This document shows positions 26,201-35,910 of a stretch of DNA of 64,000 nucleotides, piece after piece. Origin of the DNA: Homarus americanus. Its lineage: Eukaryota > Arthropoda > Malacostraca > Decapoda > Nephropidae. Positions within the stretch are counted from its first letter, which is position 1, and each line of letters opens with the position of its first letter. The translations under genes were made by a program, and so were the position numbers. The stretch covers positions 13,548,652-13,612,651 of the forward strand of contig NW_024736071.1 of the NCBI RefSeq assembly GCF_018991925.1, in the 5' to 3' direction. The notes under the pieces were generated by a model, which saw only the letters and a list, made by a program, of their open reading frames with translations, did no database searches and was not told the DNA's origin.

Positions 26201-26990
26201 TCAATAAAGGAGACAAAAGTGGCCAGAACTGTTATATCAGACACTGAGAGTGACACAAGTTCTAATAGTGAAAGGAACTGTGATCTGAGTGATAGTGATT
26301 GTATCCCACCTTCACCAGAGTCAAATGAAGAGCAGGAGGCACAGAATTTTAATATAGTTAAGTCTCCATACTGCAAAATATTGTCACAGTGTACTAGAAT
26401 GCAAGATAATTGTGATGTGCTTTTGGCACCTGATCCTGCAGCTGTGTTGTGTACTGCAGGTAGGATTCAGGATGGCCAGTCAAAGAGAGAGAAAACTGCT
26501 ATTACCTCTGCTGAGAAGCTTGATTCATTAAATGGTCAAAAAAATATGGCTTCTGGGATTACTTCTGAACAACCGAGTAAAAATTCAAACTTTCACTACA
26601 ACAGTGTGTTGGCTGGATTACTCTTTGAAGATGAAAGTTCTACAACTTGTAATAAAAAGTCAGAAATTGTGAATAGTGGCAACCTTCACAGAATCAATTT
26701 AGGAAAAAAAGAAATGTGTGAAAAAAACACAGGAATGAATACAAAGCCCACTGGATGTTACAATAGAGTGTTGGATACTCTCTTGTTTGGGGATTGTTCA
26801 CCTCTGCCAGCATCAGAACCAAAGCAGAGTGGTGAGGGTACAGCTCATTCAAGCCAAACCCCAACTACCACCACAGTATCTCAGGTTTATCATTCCAACA
26901 GTTATACTAACCACTCAATGCACATCATTGATGAGTTGTTTGGTTCACCACAAGTTCTGGATGGAAGATCTCAGGAAGAGTCTGCTGCAG
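10989..26990 (+). CDS. Unrecognised three-exon gene (3' end open)
   Basis: Three exons, 10989-11277, 22029-22182 and 25675-26990, join in phase across consensus GT-AG introns to give 586 residues. I do not recognise the family. The N-terminus is basic (RRLARGRQRRKTGRQRT) and is followed by an acidic stretch (about 38-55). A Ser-rich middle block joins exons 1 and 2. Residues about 160-213 (LTLSEFSRLVL to RQLKQTL) are leucine-rich and look helical. A Ser/Asp-rich acidic tract lies at about 335-356, and the rest is probably disordered. Two copies of YN-x-VL-x-x-LLF-x-D lie near residues 456 and 510, and a related IIDELFG near 565. No signal peptide or membrane segment is seen. A TGA lies in frame upstream of the ATG. 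The composition would suit a nuclear scaffold or adaptor, which is only a guess. A phase-1 donor at 26991 implies at least one further exon. Confidence 0.7.
11712..11895 (-). mobile_element. SINE head fragment (copy 2)
   Basis: Matches the head of the SINE at 190-652, including GAGGCAGAAAGTCAGATCAG and CAGGGTCTACCATTAGACAA on the plus strand. The AT-rich middle and the tail are missing. Confidence 0.7.
11896..12329. other. Intronic stretch, no gene seen
   Basis: Lies in intron 1 of the unrecognised gene between a SINE fragment and a LINE fragment. No coding or repeat match recognised. Confidence 0.35.
12330..14205 (+). pseudogene. LINE fragment, family B, with zinc-knuckle motif
   Basis: Degraded late reverse-transcriptase frames: VHQGFVLSPLLFIMVLEAL near 12397-12452, EKFQKCKEGIDLKG near 12534, then a cysteine cluster CVVCKKGVSSNSIMCSECGRW near 12615-12690, a pattern I associate with the C-terminal part of one LINE group. 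After a MITE insertion the frame resumes with LSYMGDM near 13635 and ends with GLRWFGHAERME near 13978 and KGRRTKGRPRMTW near 14048. Many stops. A related minus-strand piece lies at 44690-45085. Confidence 0.7.
12739..13551 (+). mobile_element. Tigger-like MITE, family 1 (copy b)
   Basis: TA-flanked. The left end is CAGTGATCCCGCGGTTAACG and the right end mirrors family 1. The internal order is the same as in copy a, including the pyrimidine-rich CAT-repeat region. It interrupts LINE family B between its cysteine cluster and the YMGDM block. Confidence 0.87.
15508..16664. mobile_element. Tigger-like MITE, family 12, hosting another MITE
   Basis: The left end reads TAGTAGTGATATCTCTGTTA and the right end mirrors it (CAGTATTAATATCTCCATTA when reversed). 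TA flanks lie at 15506-15507 and 16665-16666. The LINE family C copy at 46.4 kb shows the uninterrupted sequence at this point, which confirms the insertion. A related solo end lies at 53285-53365. Confidence 0.75.
15658..16507 (-). mobile_element. Tigger-like MITE, family 1 (copy c, reversed)
   Basis: TA-flanked, CAGTGGTCCCTCGGCTAACG at the left and GAGGGACCACTG at the right. The internal order is reversed relative to copy a: the purine-rich complement of the CAT-repeat region comes first. It is inserted inside the family 12 MITE. Confidence 0.87.
16909..17329. other. Intronic stretch, no gene seen
   Basis: Between two LINE copies in intron 1. Nothing recognisable. Confidence 0.35.
19031..19344 (+). 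mobile_element. 5'-truncated CR1-like LINE 3' end
   Basis: Encodes NKGDITKVLKLSNQERT and FRFRREIGKHWFGNRVVDEW, matching the C-terminal part of the element at 2640-5725, and ends CCATTCTTATGTTCTTA, the CR1-type terminus. It interrupts the L2-like reverse transcriptase between SFGVVDDD and YLSERSQ. Confidence 0.8.
19461..20866 (-). mobile_element. Tc1/mariner-like element
   Basis: About 1.4 kb with imperfect terminal inverted repeats: CAGTAGTCTTATACTCC at the left and CAGTAATGTACACTCC read inward from the right, both continuing into GCATTATG. It splits the L2-like LINE between IYTS-coding sequence and the FYADDT box. A transposase pseudogene occupies 20580-19555 on the minus strand. Confidence 0.85.
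19555..20580 (-). pseudogene. Tc1-like transposase, inactive
   Basis: The span from ATG at 20580 to the stop at 19555 is 342 codons, the usual size for Tc1 transposases. The N-terminal helix-turn-helix is readable (KPVKELSRIVGVSERSVQIW), but codon 7 is TAA and two compensating frameshifts disturb the DNA-binding half. The C-terminal catalytic half is open for 233 residues: WSDEATF with the first Asp (residue 44 of that frame), FMQDGAPCHTA with the second (133), and SNLPDLNPIANMW where the catalytic Glu is replaced by Ala (169), 35 residues after the second Asp. This suggests a DD35E-type ancestor. It cannot be active. Confidence 0.85.
21691..22028. other. End of intron 1, no gene seen
   Basis: T-rich sequence leading to the 3' splice site of exon 2 (TTTATATAG|AT). 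No other feature recognised. Confidence 0.5.
22029..22182 (+). CDS. Exon 2 of the unrecognised gene
   Basis: A 154-base exon bounded by TTTATATAG and CAA|GTGAGT. Two bases complete the codon left by exon 1 (A+AT, Asn), then 50 codons follow, from LARRNSSSSYRPLLEVW to QTPTTMC, and two bases remain for exon 3 (AA+A, Lys). This two-sided phase match is the main evidence that the exon is real. Confidence 0.65.
22489..23280 (+). mobile_element. Tigger-like MITE, family 1 (copy d)
   Basis: TA-flanked, begins CAGTGGTCCCTCGGTTAATG and ends GAAGGACCACTG. Same internal order as copy a. Located in intron 2 of the unrecognised gene. Confidence 0.88.
23281..24204. other. Intronic stretch, no gene seen
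   Basis: Between two MITEs in intron 2. No coding or repeat match recognised. Confidence 0.35.
24205..25258. mobile_element. Tigger-like MITE, family 8
   Basis: TA-flanked, 1054 bp. The ends are CAGGCATCCTGGCATTATGG and, from the right, CAGGCATCCCCATGGTATTG. An internal direct duplication is visible (about 24365-24510 and 24598-24735, both with AGCAGCCAC and AGAATTCTTTCCCCAG or GAATTCTTTCCCCAG). Open frames across it look compositional. It lies in intron 2 of the unrecognised gene. Confidence 0.75.
25259..25674. other. End of intron 2, no gene seen
   Basis: AT-rich sequence ending in the acceptor TCCTTATTTTAG before exon 3. Confidence 0.5.
25675..26990 (+). CDS. Exon 3 (large) of the unrecognised gene
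   Basis: Follows the acceptor TCCTTATTTTAG; the first base completes Lys from exon 2, then IQLKVMAEAAGLTLSEF opens a long frame. It encodes about 438 residues: a helical Leu-rich start, then low-complexity polar sequence with acidic Ser/Asp clusters and three short hydrophobic motifs (YNSVLAGLLFED, YNRVLDTLLFGD, IIDELFG). The donor GCTGCAG|GTGAGG at 26991 leaves one base over. If unspliced, the frame reads on to a stop at 27037 (14 more residues), which could be an alternative terminus. Confidence 0.75.
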
Positions 26991-27511
26991 GTGAGGGTCA
27001 CAGGGGCATAGATCTTTGCCATTATCTCGTGAACTGAATGAATCTCCCTGGGTAACTCTTGGAATGAGATTTACAAAGCTAATGATTTATAATTATAATA
27101 CAGTATTTGAAACAGAAGGTTTGGGATAATGAGAACAAAAAAATTGTTAAGTGTAAAAAAAGATTTATAATCAGTGTGCATTTAAATATAATTACAGTAG
27201 ACTTATTTTACAGATACTGTATACTGTAGTAACTATATAAGTAGACCATTTAATCTTCTTTACTATTGCTGCTTATTCAGTAGAAATAATGACTACTGTA
27301 TAGTGTACCATAGGACAAATATTTTTATGACTGGTACTTCAGACCTAACAATAATATATATTTGGGTAATTACGATTTTTTTTCTCCAGTGAATAAGTTA
27401 TCATCTCTAATGATGTTCACACATTGTGGCACACACTCACACACATATTTTCACTAATAAATACAATCAGTCTTTCAGACAGGTGTGGGATTGGGGATTA
27501 TATTTACTATA
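26991..27511. other. Intron or downstream stretch, no gene seen
   Basis: AT-rich sequence after exon 3, without a recognised feature. Confidence 0.4.
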
Positions 27512-29064
27512 CAGTCAACCCTCACTTTACGAGGTCCCACATTCTGCGTTTCCACACGGTGCCCTGCCAGAACCCAGGATGCTCACATTCCACGGTGGGT
27601 GTACCCCTTTACAAGGTGAAGTATAATTTTTTTATTTAGCTCATAAAATTCATACAAATTATCCGGCCAGAATATAATTTACATTGCTGGAATTCTTACA
27701 ATTTGATGATCATTTTGAATATAAACATAATAGATTTTGCATTAGACATACAAATTTTAGATATAATGTTTACTCCGAGTAAATTTGTTATCTTTTGTGC
27801 AAAATATATGACATTTATATTCAAAATATTCCTGGTCTTACAAAGAATCCAGCAATGTCAATTATATTATCCTAACTTTAGTCTGATTTATTATTTATTA
27901 CTAAAAAGGTAAACAGTCTGGTATTCCCACACATTCATCTGGTAGGGAGGGAGGGACCGGCGACCGACCACCTGGCACCACGGTGTGAAGAATATTTTTT
28001 TTTTTATTCACTGAAGATATTTGTTTTAGCTCATAAAATTCATACAAATTACCCGGCCAGAATATAATTTCCATTGCTGGAATTCTTACAATTTGATCAT
28101 CATTTTGAATATAAACATTATATATTTTGCATTAGACATACAAATTTTAGATATAATGTTTACTCTGAGTAAATATGTTATCTTTTGTGCAAAATATATA
28201 ACATTTATATTCAAAATATTCCTGGTTTTACAAGGAATCCAGAAATGTCAATTATATTATCCTAACTTTAATCTGAGGTATTATTTAATACTAAATGTTA
28301 AAATCTAGTTTTTTCACCCAACCTTTCTCTAGAAGGGAGGGGGGTGGGGGGGGAGGGTTGGGATGGAAGGACCATCTGGCAGGTTGGAAGAGGGGGGGAG
28401 GCAAGGTGGGATACTTTGATTGACAGATAGTGTAGTGAAGAATATTTTTTTTTTTATTAACTGAAGATATTTGTTTTAGCTCATAAAATTCATACAAATT
28501 ACCCGGCCAGAATATAATTTACATTGCTGGAATTCTTACAATTTGATGATCATTTTGAATATAAACATCATAGATTTTGCATTAGACATACAAATTTTAG
28601 ATATAATGTTTACTCTGAGTAAATATGTTATCTTTTGTGCAAAATATATGACATTTGTATTCAAAATATTCCTTGTCTTACAAGGAATCCAGCAATGTCA
28701 ATTATATTATCCTAACTTTAGTTTGAGGTATTATTTATTACTATACCTGGTTTTCCCCAAAAAATTTCTCAGAGAGGGAAGAGCCAGTGAGTGTAGTGTG
28801 AGAAGAGGGGGAGGGAGTTGAGACCATTATTTGAATGGACATTAACTTGGAGACTGTATTTCTCTATTTCTCTTAAGTATTAATTGTGTGCATGTACCAT
28901 CATAAAATTAAGATGTTATTTTTACTAGAACATAGGTATTGTGTTGGAAAAAGTGGAGTTTGGGGGTCAGCTGGTCTCTATTTCATTTAATCCCATATGT
29001 TATGTTATTCACTTTCAGCGGTACCCTGTGGGTTACATTAACCGCGTAAAGTGAGGGTTGACTG
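27512..29064 (+). mobile_element. Tigger-like element, family 2 (copy a), with tandem palindromic units
   Basis: TA-flanked, 1553 bp, ends CAGTCAACCCTCACTTTACG and its mirror. The interior has three tandem units (about 27625-27905, 28025-28300, 28475-28745), each starting at GCTCATAAAATTCATACAAA and ending near CCTAACTTTA. Within a unit the word TTGCTGGAATTCTTACAA and, about 200 bp on, a mirrored CAAGGAATCCAGCAATG make a long imperfect hairpin. G-rich linkers separate the units. No transposase is present. Confidence 0.85.
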
Positions 29065-29977
29065 TATAGAATTAAATTATGTAAAGAAGTCTTATGAATC
29101 AATAAGCAAAAATAAAATATTCTTGTGTAAGCTATTAATGAAGTACAGATGGATAAAAAATGCAATAAGCAATTTATATTATTTTTTTATCATCCTTGAC
29201 TTCAGTAATACCTAATAATGTAGGTCTTACGTGTACATAAGTAGCCAACACAGACAAAATTGTTAATTTTGATAAATACAGTACAGGTACTAGGACTTAT
29301 TTCATAACTTACTTCAACATACTGTAACTATAAAACAGAAATTACAAGACTTGTTTTACAATCGGTATGAACCAATATTGTTACACGAAGTACTTTGAAC
29401 TTTATTATTTTTGTTGAATGGGCTTGTACTAAGGGGTATCAAGAATTAAGCTAATGAAGGAATTATTGTTATTCCAATCGTGTGTTATTGTGTGTCTCAA
29501 TAGTTCACCATCATTAACATTTTATGGCCATTTTACTACCAGGTGGTTTTGTCTTGAAGACTGGAAGCAATTGATGAATAGAAAGAAGTTACCATATATC
29601 TCGGCTTATAAGACGAAATTTGAACATTAAAAAAATCTGCCCAAAGTTAGGGGGTCGTCTTAAGCAACAAATATAAAATTCTTACATCTTAAATATTGTG
29701 GTTTACTGTGTCAAGAGTGGTGATGGAAACATCGTAAGCCACTCACAAAGTCCTACCAGTAATTATTTTATACTGAAACTTACGTTTGGCAAGCTGGATT
29801 CAAATTAAGATTACCGGTATATTAAAATAATAAAAATGTATTATAAACCTGTCTAACATACCCTGTAATAAACACAGCTGCTATCATCACACACCCCTTC
29901 CCCCCCCCCCATTTGCCAGTGAGGAGACAAGAAAGGGAAAGTGACCGCGAGATTGGGCTATTTTTAGCCGTTGAGGT

Positions 29978-30648
29978 TGTAGTGGACGTCTCCCCTACAA
30001 CTGCCTACAACTGCGTAGCTGCAGGCCACCTGCGACGTCTGCCCTAGCAACCAAACTAGCGGCCCAGGCGGCGCCGTCACCAGATGCCGCAGTATCCTAG
30101 CAACGGAGCCAAAGACCGGCGACTTTCTCGGGTTTTCCCAACGTGACTCACGCTTGACTCACGGCTGCTGGGTATATAAGCTCTGTCTCTCCATTGAAAT
30201 TTATTCTGGCCTCACTTCTACAACACGCAACACCTTCTCCTCCGCCGCTGCCTGGCGGCCCTCGCTTCTCCTCGCCTGCCTGGCGGTCCTCGCTCCCGCC
30301 AGCGAGCATGGCGACCCACCAGCTGTCCTTCTCTGAGCTTCCTCACCAACCAGCTCTCATTCTGCTCTCGGTTCCTGAACACGCAACACCACCTCCAGCA
30401 AGCTCCTCGCTGTCCAGCTTTCATTCAACCAGGAGGCCAGCAACAGGCAACATCTTCTCTAACGAAGCTCCTGCACATCTACCTCCTTCAACACGCTACT
30501 CACCGAACGTCTCTACTGAGCAGCTCCTCAACACACGGCACCTCCAGCACCAGACTGTCTATCATATAACTTATATTATACAAGAAAACCACCTTAGAGT
30601 TTCCATCCATCCTGAGTGCTAGACAACATTATACCACGAAACCCTACA
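29978..30648 (+). mobile_element. Solo LTR (copy 3) with TATA box
   Basis: Starts TGTAGTGGACGTCTCCCC, ends AACCCTACA, flanked by a perfect AGGT duplication (29974-29977 and 30649-30652). A TATA-like box GGTATATAAG lies near 30170. The following leader and the ATG near 30308 match the LTR at 6104-6553 (both contain GAGCATGGCGACCCAC). The 142-residue open frame across it is probably fortuitous. It sits about 1 kb upstream of the transposase and could donate a promoter, which is speculative. Confidence 0.78.
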
Positions 30649-30924
30649 AGGTGATCAGTAATGCATACCGGGTATCGGTATATTTACTGATAATAATATT
30701 TATCTCCAATAAATAATTGATTTAAAATTTATTTTTTTACAAAGAATATTCAGTAAATGAGTGCGTTAATTCTTGAAACTATCGACAGTTAATTACAGAC
30801 GCTTAAGTGACGTCACTAGTGTTTACACTACACCAGCCGGTAACATTTGATGCCATTACTTGAAGTGAATTGGCCTAATTTTAAGTAACTAACTATAAAT
30901 AAATACAAAAATTTAAAAAAAAGA

Positions 30925-31155
30925 TCAAAAGTGAGAAATAATATACTGTATGTATGTTGTGTTGTCAAAGTAAGAGGAACAATTGAAACTGCAATTGTGT
31001 GTAAATGAGGCAGAAAGTCAGGTCAGCAACCTGGGACTTGGTCACAATTTTCGTTATGCCATATAGCAGCAGGGTCTACCATTAGACAACACATTATGCT
31101 TCCAATATCTTCCCAGGCAGTAGTACCTCCCGGTTTGGTAGCTGCCTACTACCTA
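30925..31155 (-). mobile_element. SINE head fragment (copy 3)
   Basis: Plus-strand words TGTTGTGTTGTCAAAGTAAG, GAGGCAGAAAGTCAGGTCAG and CAGCAGGGTCTACCATTAGA match the head of the SINE at 190-652. No tail module is attached. Confidence 0.72.
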
Positions 31156-31661
31156 CACAATTTTAGTAATATTAATTTGATACATGATAAATTAGACAAA
31201 CTGAAAATAAACATCAAATTTAATTACCAAGACGCTTCCCATTGGCAGCTGTAAGAGGGGGAGATGGGCTATTTTTATCCCGTCTTTGTGTCTGAAGTGG
31301 CCAGTAATACCATATATTTATTGATCATAATACTTTTCTCCTATAAATAATTAATTTAAAATTTATTTTTTTACATAGAATATTCAGTAAATGACTTTTA
31401 ATTCTTTTAACTACCGACAGTGGTAAATTTAGGATGACAATGATGAAGAAGAAGTCAGGTCATCTGATTCGGAGATTGATTCTTAATGATTACCATATAT
31501 GTGTAAGGTGACCAGGTCATGTTATCTATCCCCAAACGTGATACCCCTTCTCTCATTTGCCTTGTCCAGTTGTTGAGTTATCACTCCATAAGCAATAGCA
31601 CTCTCTCCGTGTGAACACTAGGGTATATTAATACTGTATCCAGCTACCATAAAACCTCACC

Positions 31662-32990
31662 ATGGCTCCAATTGTTAAACGCAGGAGATATGAAGCTTGT
31701 TTTAAGCTGTAAGTGATAGCATATGCCCAGTCACACAACAATTGTGCTGCTTCAAGAGAATACGGTGTAACTGAGAAGATGGTGCAGGATTGGAGATCAA
31801 AGGAACACTTACTACGAAGTATGCCCAGGAATAAATGTGCAATGAGAAGAGGCACTGCACACTGGCCGATTCTAGAGAAGCACGCAGTAGACATGGTCCA
31901 TGAGCAGCGTCAAAATGGGTATATTGTATCAAGAAACATGATACGTATGTGGGCACTTAAGTGGGCTAAACAAAATCAAGAGCACAGCAAAGACTTCAAA
32001 GCCACAGCTTCATGGTGTAGCCATTTTATGGAAAGAAGCAATCTGGTACTGAGGCAGAAGACAAAAATAGCACAAAAATTACCAGCAGATCTTAACTGTA
32101 AAATTGTTAATTTCCATCGCTACATAATACAACAACGTAAGAAACATTGTTATCCATTAAGCAACATCGGGAACATGGATGAAACACCTATGAACTTCGA
32201 CATGGTCGGTAATCATACTGTTGATACAAAGGGTGCAAAAACAGTGTTAGTGAAAACAACAGGACACGAAAAGACACGGTTTACAGTAGTACTTTCATGC
32301 ATGGCAGACGGAACCAAGTTGAACCCAATGCTAATTCTCAAGAGGAAAACAATGCCCAGAATCAAGTTCCCGGCTGGAGTTTTTGTTCACGTCAACGAGA
32401 AAGGGTGGATGGAAGAACAAGGAATAAAGTTATGGATTGATCATATATGGTGTAGGCGACCTGGTGGCTTTCGAAAACAGCGTAGCCTCTTAGTATGGGA
32501 TATGTTCGCGAGTCATTTAACAGAGGGAACAAAAACCAGCATGGCGAGGAACAACAGTGACATTGCAGTTATTCCTGGTGGATTAACTTCAGTTGTTCAA
32601 CCACTTGATGTTTGTCTAAACAAACCATTCAAGGACCGCGTTCGTGAACAATGGAACAAGTGGATGATCAGCGGCAAAAAGTCTTACACGAAAGGTGGGA
32701 ATATGCGAGCTCCCGAACTGGATGTACTGTGTGATTTTGTTATCAAGGCATGGAATGATATTAATGTGGAAACAGTTATCAAGTCTTTTAAAAAGTGCGG
32801 AATATCTAATTCAATGGATGGTATGGAGGATGATATGTTGTGGGAGGACGAGGATGAAACAGAAGCCGAAGCCACGTCATCTGATTTGGAGTTTGATCCT
32901 TATGATGAAGCAGCCATAAATGTATCTCAGGATGTACTTGAAGAACTTATGATGTCAGATGTTGATGATGTGGATTTTGAAGGTTTTTAA
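31662..32990 (+). pseudogene. pogo/Tigger-type transposase with one early stop
   Basis: From ATG at 31662 the frame reads MAPIVKRRRYEACFKL, hits TAA at codon 17 (31710-31712), then is open for 425 codons to 32990. It has the expected order: an N-terminal psq/CENP-B-type helix-turn-helix (NNCAASREYGVTEKMVQDWR), a second DNA-binding part (about residues 45-115), then the DDE_1 catalytic core with GNMDETPMNFD, LLVWDMFASHLT and TSVVQPLDVCLNKPFKD. Catalytic Asp residues are at positions 156, 263 and 299 of the post-stop frame, a DD35D arrangement. The C-terminus is acidic, as is common in the family. Apart from the stop nothing essential looks lost, so the insertion is probably recent, or the stop is a sequencing error. 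Confidence 0.85.
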
Positions 32991-33498
32991 TACATGATGA
33001 TGTCAGTAATAATCATGTGCTAATAACATTTTTAACTTGTCGGGTAATTTGCTTTTAAAATATTGTGACTTAGTAAATTAAATGTGTGCATGCGTATATA
33101 TGTATACATACAGTATATATAAATATGTTTGTGTAATAAATGTATGTAGTAAGTACGTAATGTTTTTTCACTCAAATCCTAATGAAACACTACTGGAGAA
33201 CATTCCTTTGTCGCAAAACAAGTTTATAAATTAAAGAAAATAATTACAGTGTGTTTAATATATTACAGTATATTATAAATAAATAAATAAACAAATAATT
33301 CGGTAAATCTATTTCAAGTAAATGGAAAATAAGCAAACAAATGTTATTTACCAAGACGCTTCCCTCTGGCTCAGGGTGAGATGTAGGGGTAGATAACAAG
33401 GCTATTTATAGCCCGTCTTTGTGTCTGAAGTGGCCAGTACCCTAATGCACCATAAATAATTCATTGAACATTCATTTATTGTACATAGTATATTCAGT

Positions 33499-33504
<6 letters not shown>

Positions 33505-33589
<85 letters not shown>
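33505..33589. repeat. (TA)n microsatellite, left of a Tigger insertion
   Basis: A TA array that ends exactly at the left terminus of the family 2 element. The array continues on the far side at 35178-35232, so one array was split. Confidence 0.95.
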
Positions 33590-33592
<3 letters not shown>

Positions 33593-35174
33593 TTAACCCT
33601 CACTTTACGCGGTTAATGTAACCCAGAGGGTACCGCGGAAAGCGAGAAACGCGTTAAGTGAATAACATAACATATGGGATAAATTGAAATGGAGTCCAGG
33701 CCGATCCCCAAACTCCACTTTTTGACGACACATAACTATGTTGTAGTAAAAATAACATCTTAATTTTATGATGGTACATGCACACAATTAATACTTAAGA
33801 GAAATAGAGAAATACAGTCGCCAAGTTAATGTCCATTCAAATAATGGACACGACTCCTTCCCCCTCTTCTCACACTACACTGCCGGCTCTTCCCTCTGAG
33901 AAATTTTGGGGGGAAAACCAGGTATAGTAATAAATAATACCTCAAACTAAAGTTAGGATAATATAATTGACATTGCTGGATTCCTTGTAAGACCAGGAAT
34001 ATTTTGAATATAAATGTCATATATTTTTCACAAAAGATAACATATTTACTCAGATTAAACATTACATCTAAAATTTGTATGTCTAATGCAAAATCTATGA
34101 TGTTTATATTCAAAATGATCATCAAATTGTAAGAATTCCAGCAATGTAAATTATATTCTGGCCGGGTAATTTGTATGAATTTTATGAGCTAAAACAAATA
34201 TCTTCAGTTAATAAAAAAAAAAAATATTCTTCACGACACTATCTGTCAATCAAAGTACCCCACCTTGCCTCCCCCCCTCTTCCAACCGCGCGGTCAGTCC
34301 CAACCCTCCCCCCCACCCCCCACCAATCCTCCCTTCAAGAGATGTTGGGTGAAAAATTTAGATTTTAACATTTTGTATTAAATAATACCTCAGATTAAAG
34401 TTAGGATAATATAATTGACATTGCTGGATTCCTTGTAAGACCAGGAATATTTTGAATATAAACGTCATATATTTTGCACAAAAGATAACATACTTACTCA
34501 GATTAAACATTTTATCTAAAAATTTTATGTCTAATGCAAAATATATGATGTTTATATTCAAAATGATCACCAAATTGTAAGAATTCCAGCAATGTAAATT
34601 ATATTCTGGCCGGGTAATTTGTATGAATTTTATGAGCTAAAATAAAAATCTTCAGTTAATAAAAAAAAAAAATTCTTCACACGGTAACAGATGGTTGGTC
34701 GCCGGTCCCTCCCTCCCTCCCCCCACCAACGTCCCTACTAGATAAATGTGTGGGAATACCAGACTGTTTACCTTTTTAGTAATAAATAATAAATCAGACT
34801 AAAGTTAGGATAATATAATTGACATTGCTGGATTCCTTGTAAGACCAGGAATATTTTGAATATAAATATCATATATTTTGCACAAAAGATAACATATTTA
34901 CTCAAGAGTAAACATTATATCTAAAATTTGTATGTCTAATGCAAAATCTATGATGTTTATATTCAAAATGATCATCAAATTGTAAGAATTCCAGCAATGT
35001 AAATTATATTCTGGCCGGATAATTTGTATGAATTTTATGAGCTAAATTAAAAAAAATTATACTTCACCGTGTAAAGGGGTACACCCACCGCGGAATGTGA
35101 GCATCCTGGGTTCTGGCAGGGCACCGCGTAAACGTGGAAACGCGGAATGTGGGACCGCGTAAAGTGAGGGTTGA

Positions 35175-35177
<3 letters not shown>
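33590..35177 (-). mobile_element. Tigger-like element, family 2 (copy b, reversed)
   Basis: Begins CAGTTAACCCTCACTTTACG and ends GTGAGGGTTGACTG with TA on both sides, inside a TA array. The interior carries the same three palindromic units as copy a in reversed order (about 33950-34200, 34385-34640, 34790-35045), again with G/C-rich linkers. It closely resembles copy a. Confidence 0.87.

Positions 35178-35232
<55 letters not shown>
35178..35232. repeat. (TA)n microsatellite, right of a Tigger insertion
   Basis: The right half of the TA array interrupted by the family 2 element. Confidence 0.95.
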
Positions 35233-35235
<3 letters not shown>

Positions 35236-35910
35236 TGTGTAATAAATGTATGTAGTAAGTACATACCGGTAACCTTTTTCACTCAAATCCTAATGAAACA
35301 CCACAATTAGAATACGGTGGTTGCTGTTGAACCACCTGTTGTATAAATAGTCGGAACACAGTCACACCACCGAGACGAGGGAACACTCCCACCACCGATC
35401 GTCTCGTGCGAAGCAAGCGTATAAATGAAAGAAAATACTTGCAGTGTGTTTAATATGTTACAGTATATTATAAATAAATAAATAAACAAATAAATCGGTA
35501 AATCCATTTCAAGTAAATGGAAAAATTTTACTCGACACCGACATTAGTTCCAGTTACCGGTAAATAGCAGACGCTTCAGTGACGTCACTAGTGTTTACAC
35601 TACACCAGCAGGTAATATTTGATGACATTACTTGAAGTGAATTGGCCTTATTTTAAAAAACCAAGGATGGTTGGTAAAGGACTACTGAGTCAGTGGGTAA
35701 GTGTCACATTTGGGGTACTGGTCTTATACAGCAAATAGAGCTCAAAAGCTACTTTTTAAATGGAAATTTGGGGGGGGGGCGTCTTATGCACCCCGACGCC
35801 TTATAGGCCGCGATATACGGTATGTAGGATGTACGGTACATACATATGAAAATTTACATTGCACTTCAAGCAAAAAGCTTTTGAAGCTGTGTTAATTTCC
35901 TTACTTTCAG

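Larger units (their letters stand above)
29592..35820 (+). mobile_element. Tigger/pogo-like element, family 3, nearly complete (6.2 kb)
   Basis: TA-flanked, ends CCATATATCTCGGCTTATAA and, from the right, CCGTATATCGCGGCCTATAA. It contains a pogo-type transposase (31662-32990) with a single early stop. Later insertions inside it are a solo LTR (29978-30648), a SINE head (30925-31155) and a family 2 element in a TA array (33590-35177). A segment with the words AAGACGCTTCCC and GTCTTTGTGTCTGAAGTGGC occurs near 31230 and 33355; other segments near 30780 and 35560, and near 33115 and 35232, are also repeated within the element. Confidence 0.75.

Noticed and set aside
27625..28745. CRISPR-like spaced repeats
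   Set aside because: The repeated units are about 280 bp, palindromic and transposon-internal in a eukaryotic genome; unit and spacer sizes do not fit CRISPR.
30194..30622. A 142-codon Pro/Ser-rich frame
   Set aside because: It lies wholly inside the solo LTR; the related LTR at 6104 has a stop soon after the shared ATG, so the frame is not conserved.
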